A DNA stretch of 15,684 bases. Source: Solirubrobacteraceae bacterium (GTDB taxonomy: Bacteria; Actinomycetota; Thermoleophilia; Solirubrobacterales; Solirubrobacteraceae). The notes beneath the pieces are model-generated. The model was not told where the DNA came from, did no database searches, and worked only from the letters and a program-made list of their open reading frames with translations. Positions 15,370 to 15,684 of this stretch are shown here, in pieces; the stretch's first letter is position 1, and each line of letters opens with the position of its first letter. Made by a program: the position numbers and the translations under genes. The DNA is taken from positions 1 to 15,684 of the forward strand of contig JALOLQ010000005.1 of the NCBI GenBank assembly GCA_025455895.1, read 5' to 3'.

Positions 15370-15684
15370 TCAGCTCCGGGTCAGGCGCTTGTAGGTGATG
15401 CGGTGCGGCCGGTCGGCCTCGGCGCCGAGCAGCTCGCGGCGGTGCTCCTCGTAGGCCTCGAAGTTGCCCTCGAACCACGTCACCTGCGAGTCGCCCTCGA
15501 AGGCGAGCACGTGGGTGGCGACGCGGTCCAGGAACCAGCGATCGTGGGAGATGATCACCGCGCAGCCGGCGAAGCTCAGCACCGCCTCCTCGAGCGCGCG
15601 CAGCGTGTCGACGTCGAGATCGTTCGTCGGCTCGTCGAGCAGCAGGACGTTGCCGCCCGAGCGCAGGAGCTTGGCCAGGTGCAG
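15370..15684 (-). CDS. ettA: Energy-dependent translational throttle protein EttA (ABC-F), C-terminal part
   Basis: Only the last 104 codons are present; the gene continues past the right edge of the window. ABC-F ATPase that binds the ribosomal E site and gates elongation according to ATP level. Visible are the end of the second ATPase domain: HLAKLLRSGGN, Walker B LLLDEPTNDLDVDTLRALE, the switch histidine in ISHDRWFLDRVATH, then FEGNFEAYEEHRRE and the C-terminal tail (LGAEADRPHRITYKRL), which is close to the tail of E. coli EttA. The tail separates EttA from Uup and other ABC-F types. It stops 2 nt before the DsbA-like gene. Confidence 0.93.
   Translation of the reverse strand: MHLAKLLRSGGNVLLLDEPTNDLDVDTLRALEEAVLSFAGCAVIISHDRWFLDRVATHVLAFEGDSQVTWFEGNFEAYEEHRRELLGAEADRPHRITYKRLTRS

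Overview
The window is a very GC-rich, densely packed chromosomal segment from an actinobacterium. Supporting signs are the overwhelming G/C third-position use, an actinobacterial-type AcnA carrying an ESFPASDPP motif in its insert, an ECF sigma factor with an RskA-type anti-sigma partner, and TAnnnT promoter elements placed 6-7 nt before start codons (leaderless genes). The overall flavour (kinase-like gene of an uncharacterised group, monothiol DsbA-like protein, EttA) suggests the Thermoleophilia/Solirubrobacterales, but that is an inference and not proven here. I see no tRNA, rRNA, CRISPR array, IS element or phage gene. Sixteen protein genes fill almost every base.

Layout. 1-94: a perfect 12-bp hairpin, then a promoter and RBS for acnA (95-2971, aconitase). 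Its stop abuts the stop of a convergent two-gene ABC-2 exporter (permease 2972-3703, ATPase 3700-4425, minus strand). A 59-bp divergent promoter region separates the exporter from a class III-type zinc alcohol/formaldehyde dehydrogenase (4485-5588), followed by a small two-TM SHOCT-domain protein (5643-6044). Three bases on, convergent, lies metY-metX (transcribed 8488 to 6048), the homoserine acylation and direct sulfhydrylation pair of methionine synthesis, with a nested inverted repeat over its promoter and leader. Divergent from metY is a kinase-like protein of unknown function (8616-9533) overlapping a class III aminotransferase-fold PLP enzyme (9524-10687). Then come an ECF sigma factor (10751-11458) and its membrane anti-sigma factor (11455-12189), preceded by a perfect 10-bp inverted repeat that includes the likely RBS. 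A terminator-like hairpin runs straight into the leaderless promoter of a three-gene operon: M42 aminopeptidase (12229-13287), HAD phosphatase (13288-13971) and pentapeptide-repeat protein (13968-14474). This operon meets head-on, sharing a CTAG stop overlap, a minus-strand pair: ettA (partial, from 15684) and a DsbA-like thioredoxin-fold protein (15367-14471).

Most genes are ordinary core metabolism and housekeeping. The most interesting parts are: (1) the kinase-like plus PLP-enzyme pair, which may be a phosphorylate-then-transform pathway of unknown substrate; (2) the pentapeptide protein with cysteines at exactly 20-residue intervals (47, 67, 87, 107, 127), predicting an internal cysteine ladder; (3) inverted repeats sharing a TGGCGC/GCGCCA core at metY and at the sigma operon; (4) three convergent gene pairs with no room between their stop codons; (5) a set of leaderless promoters.
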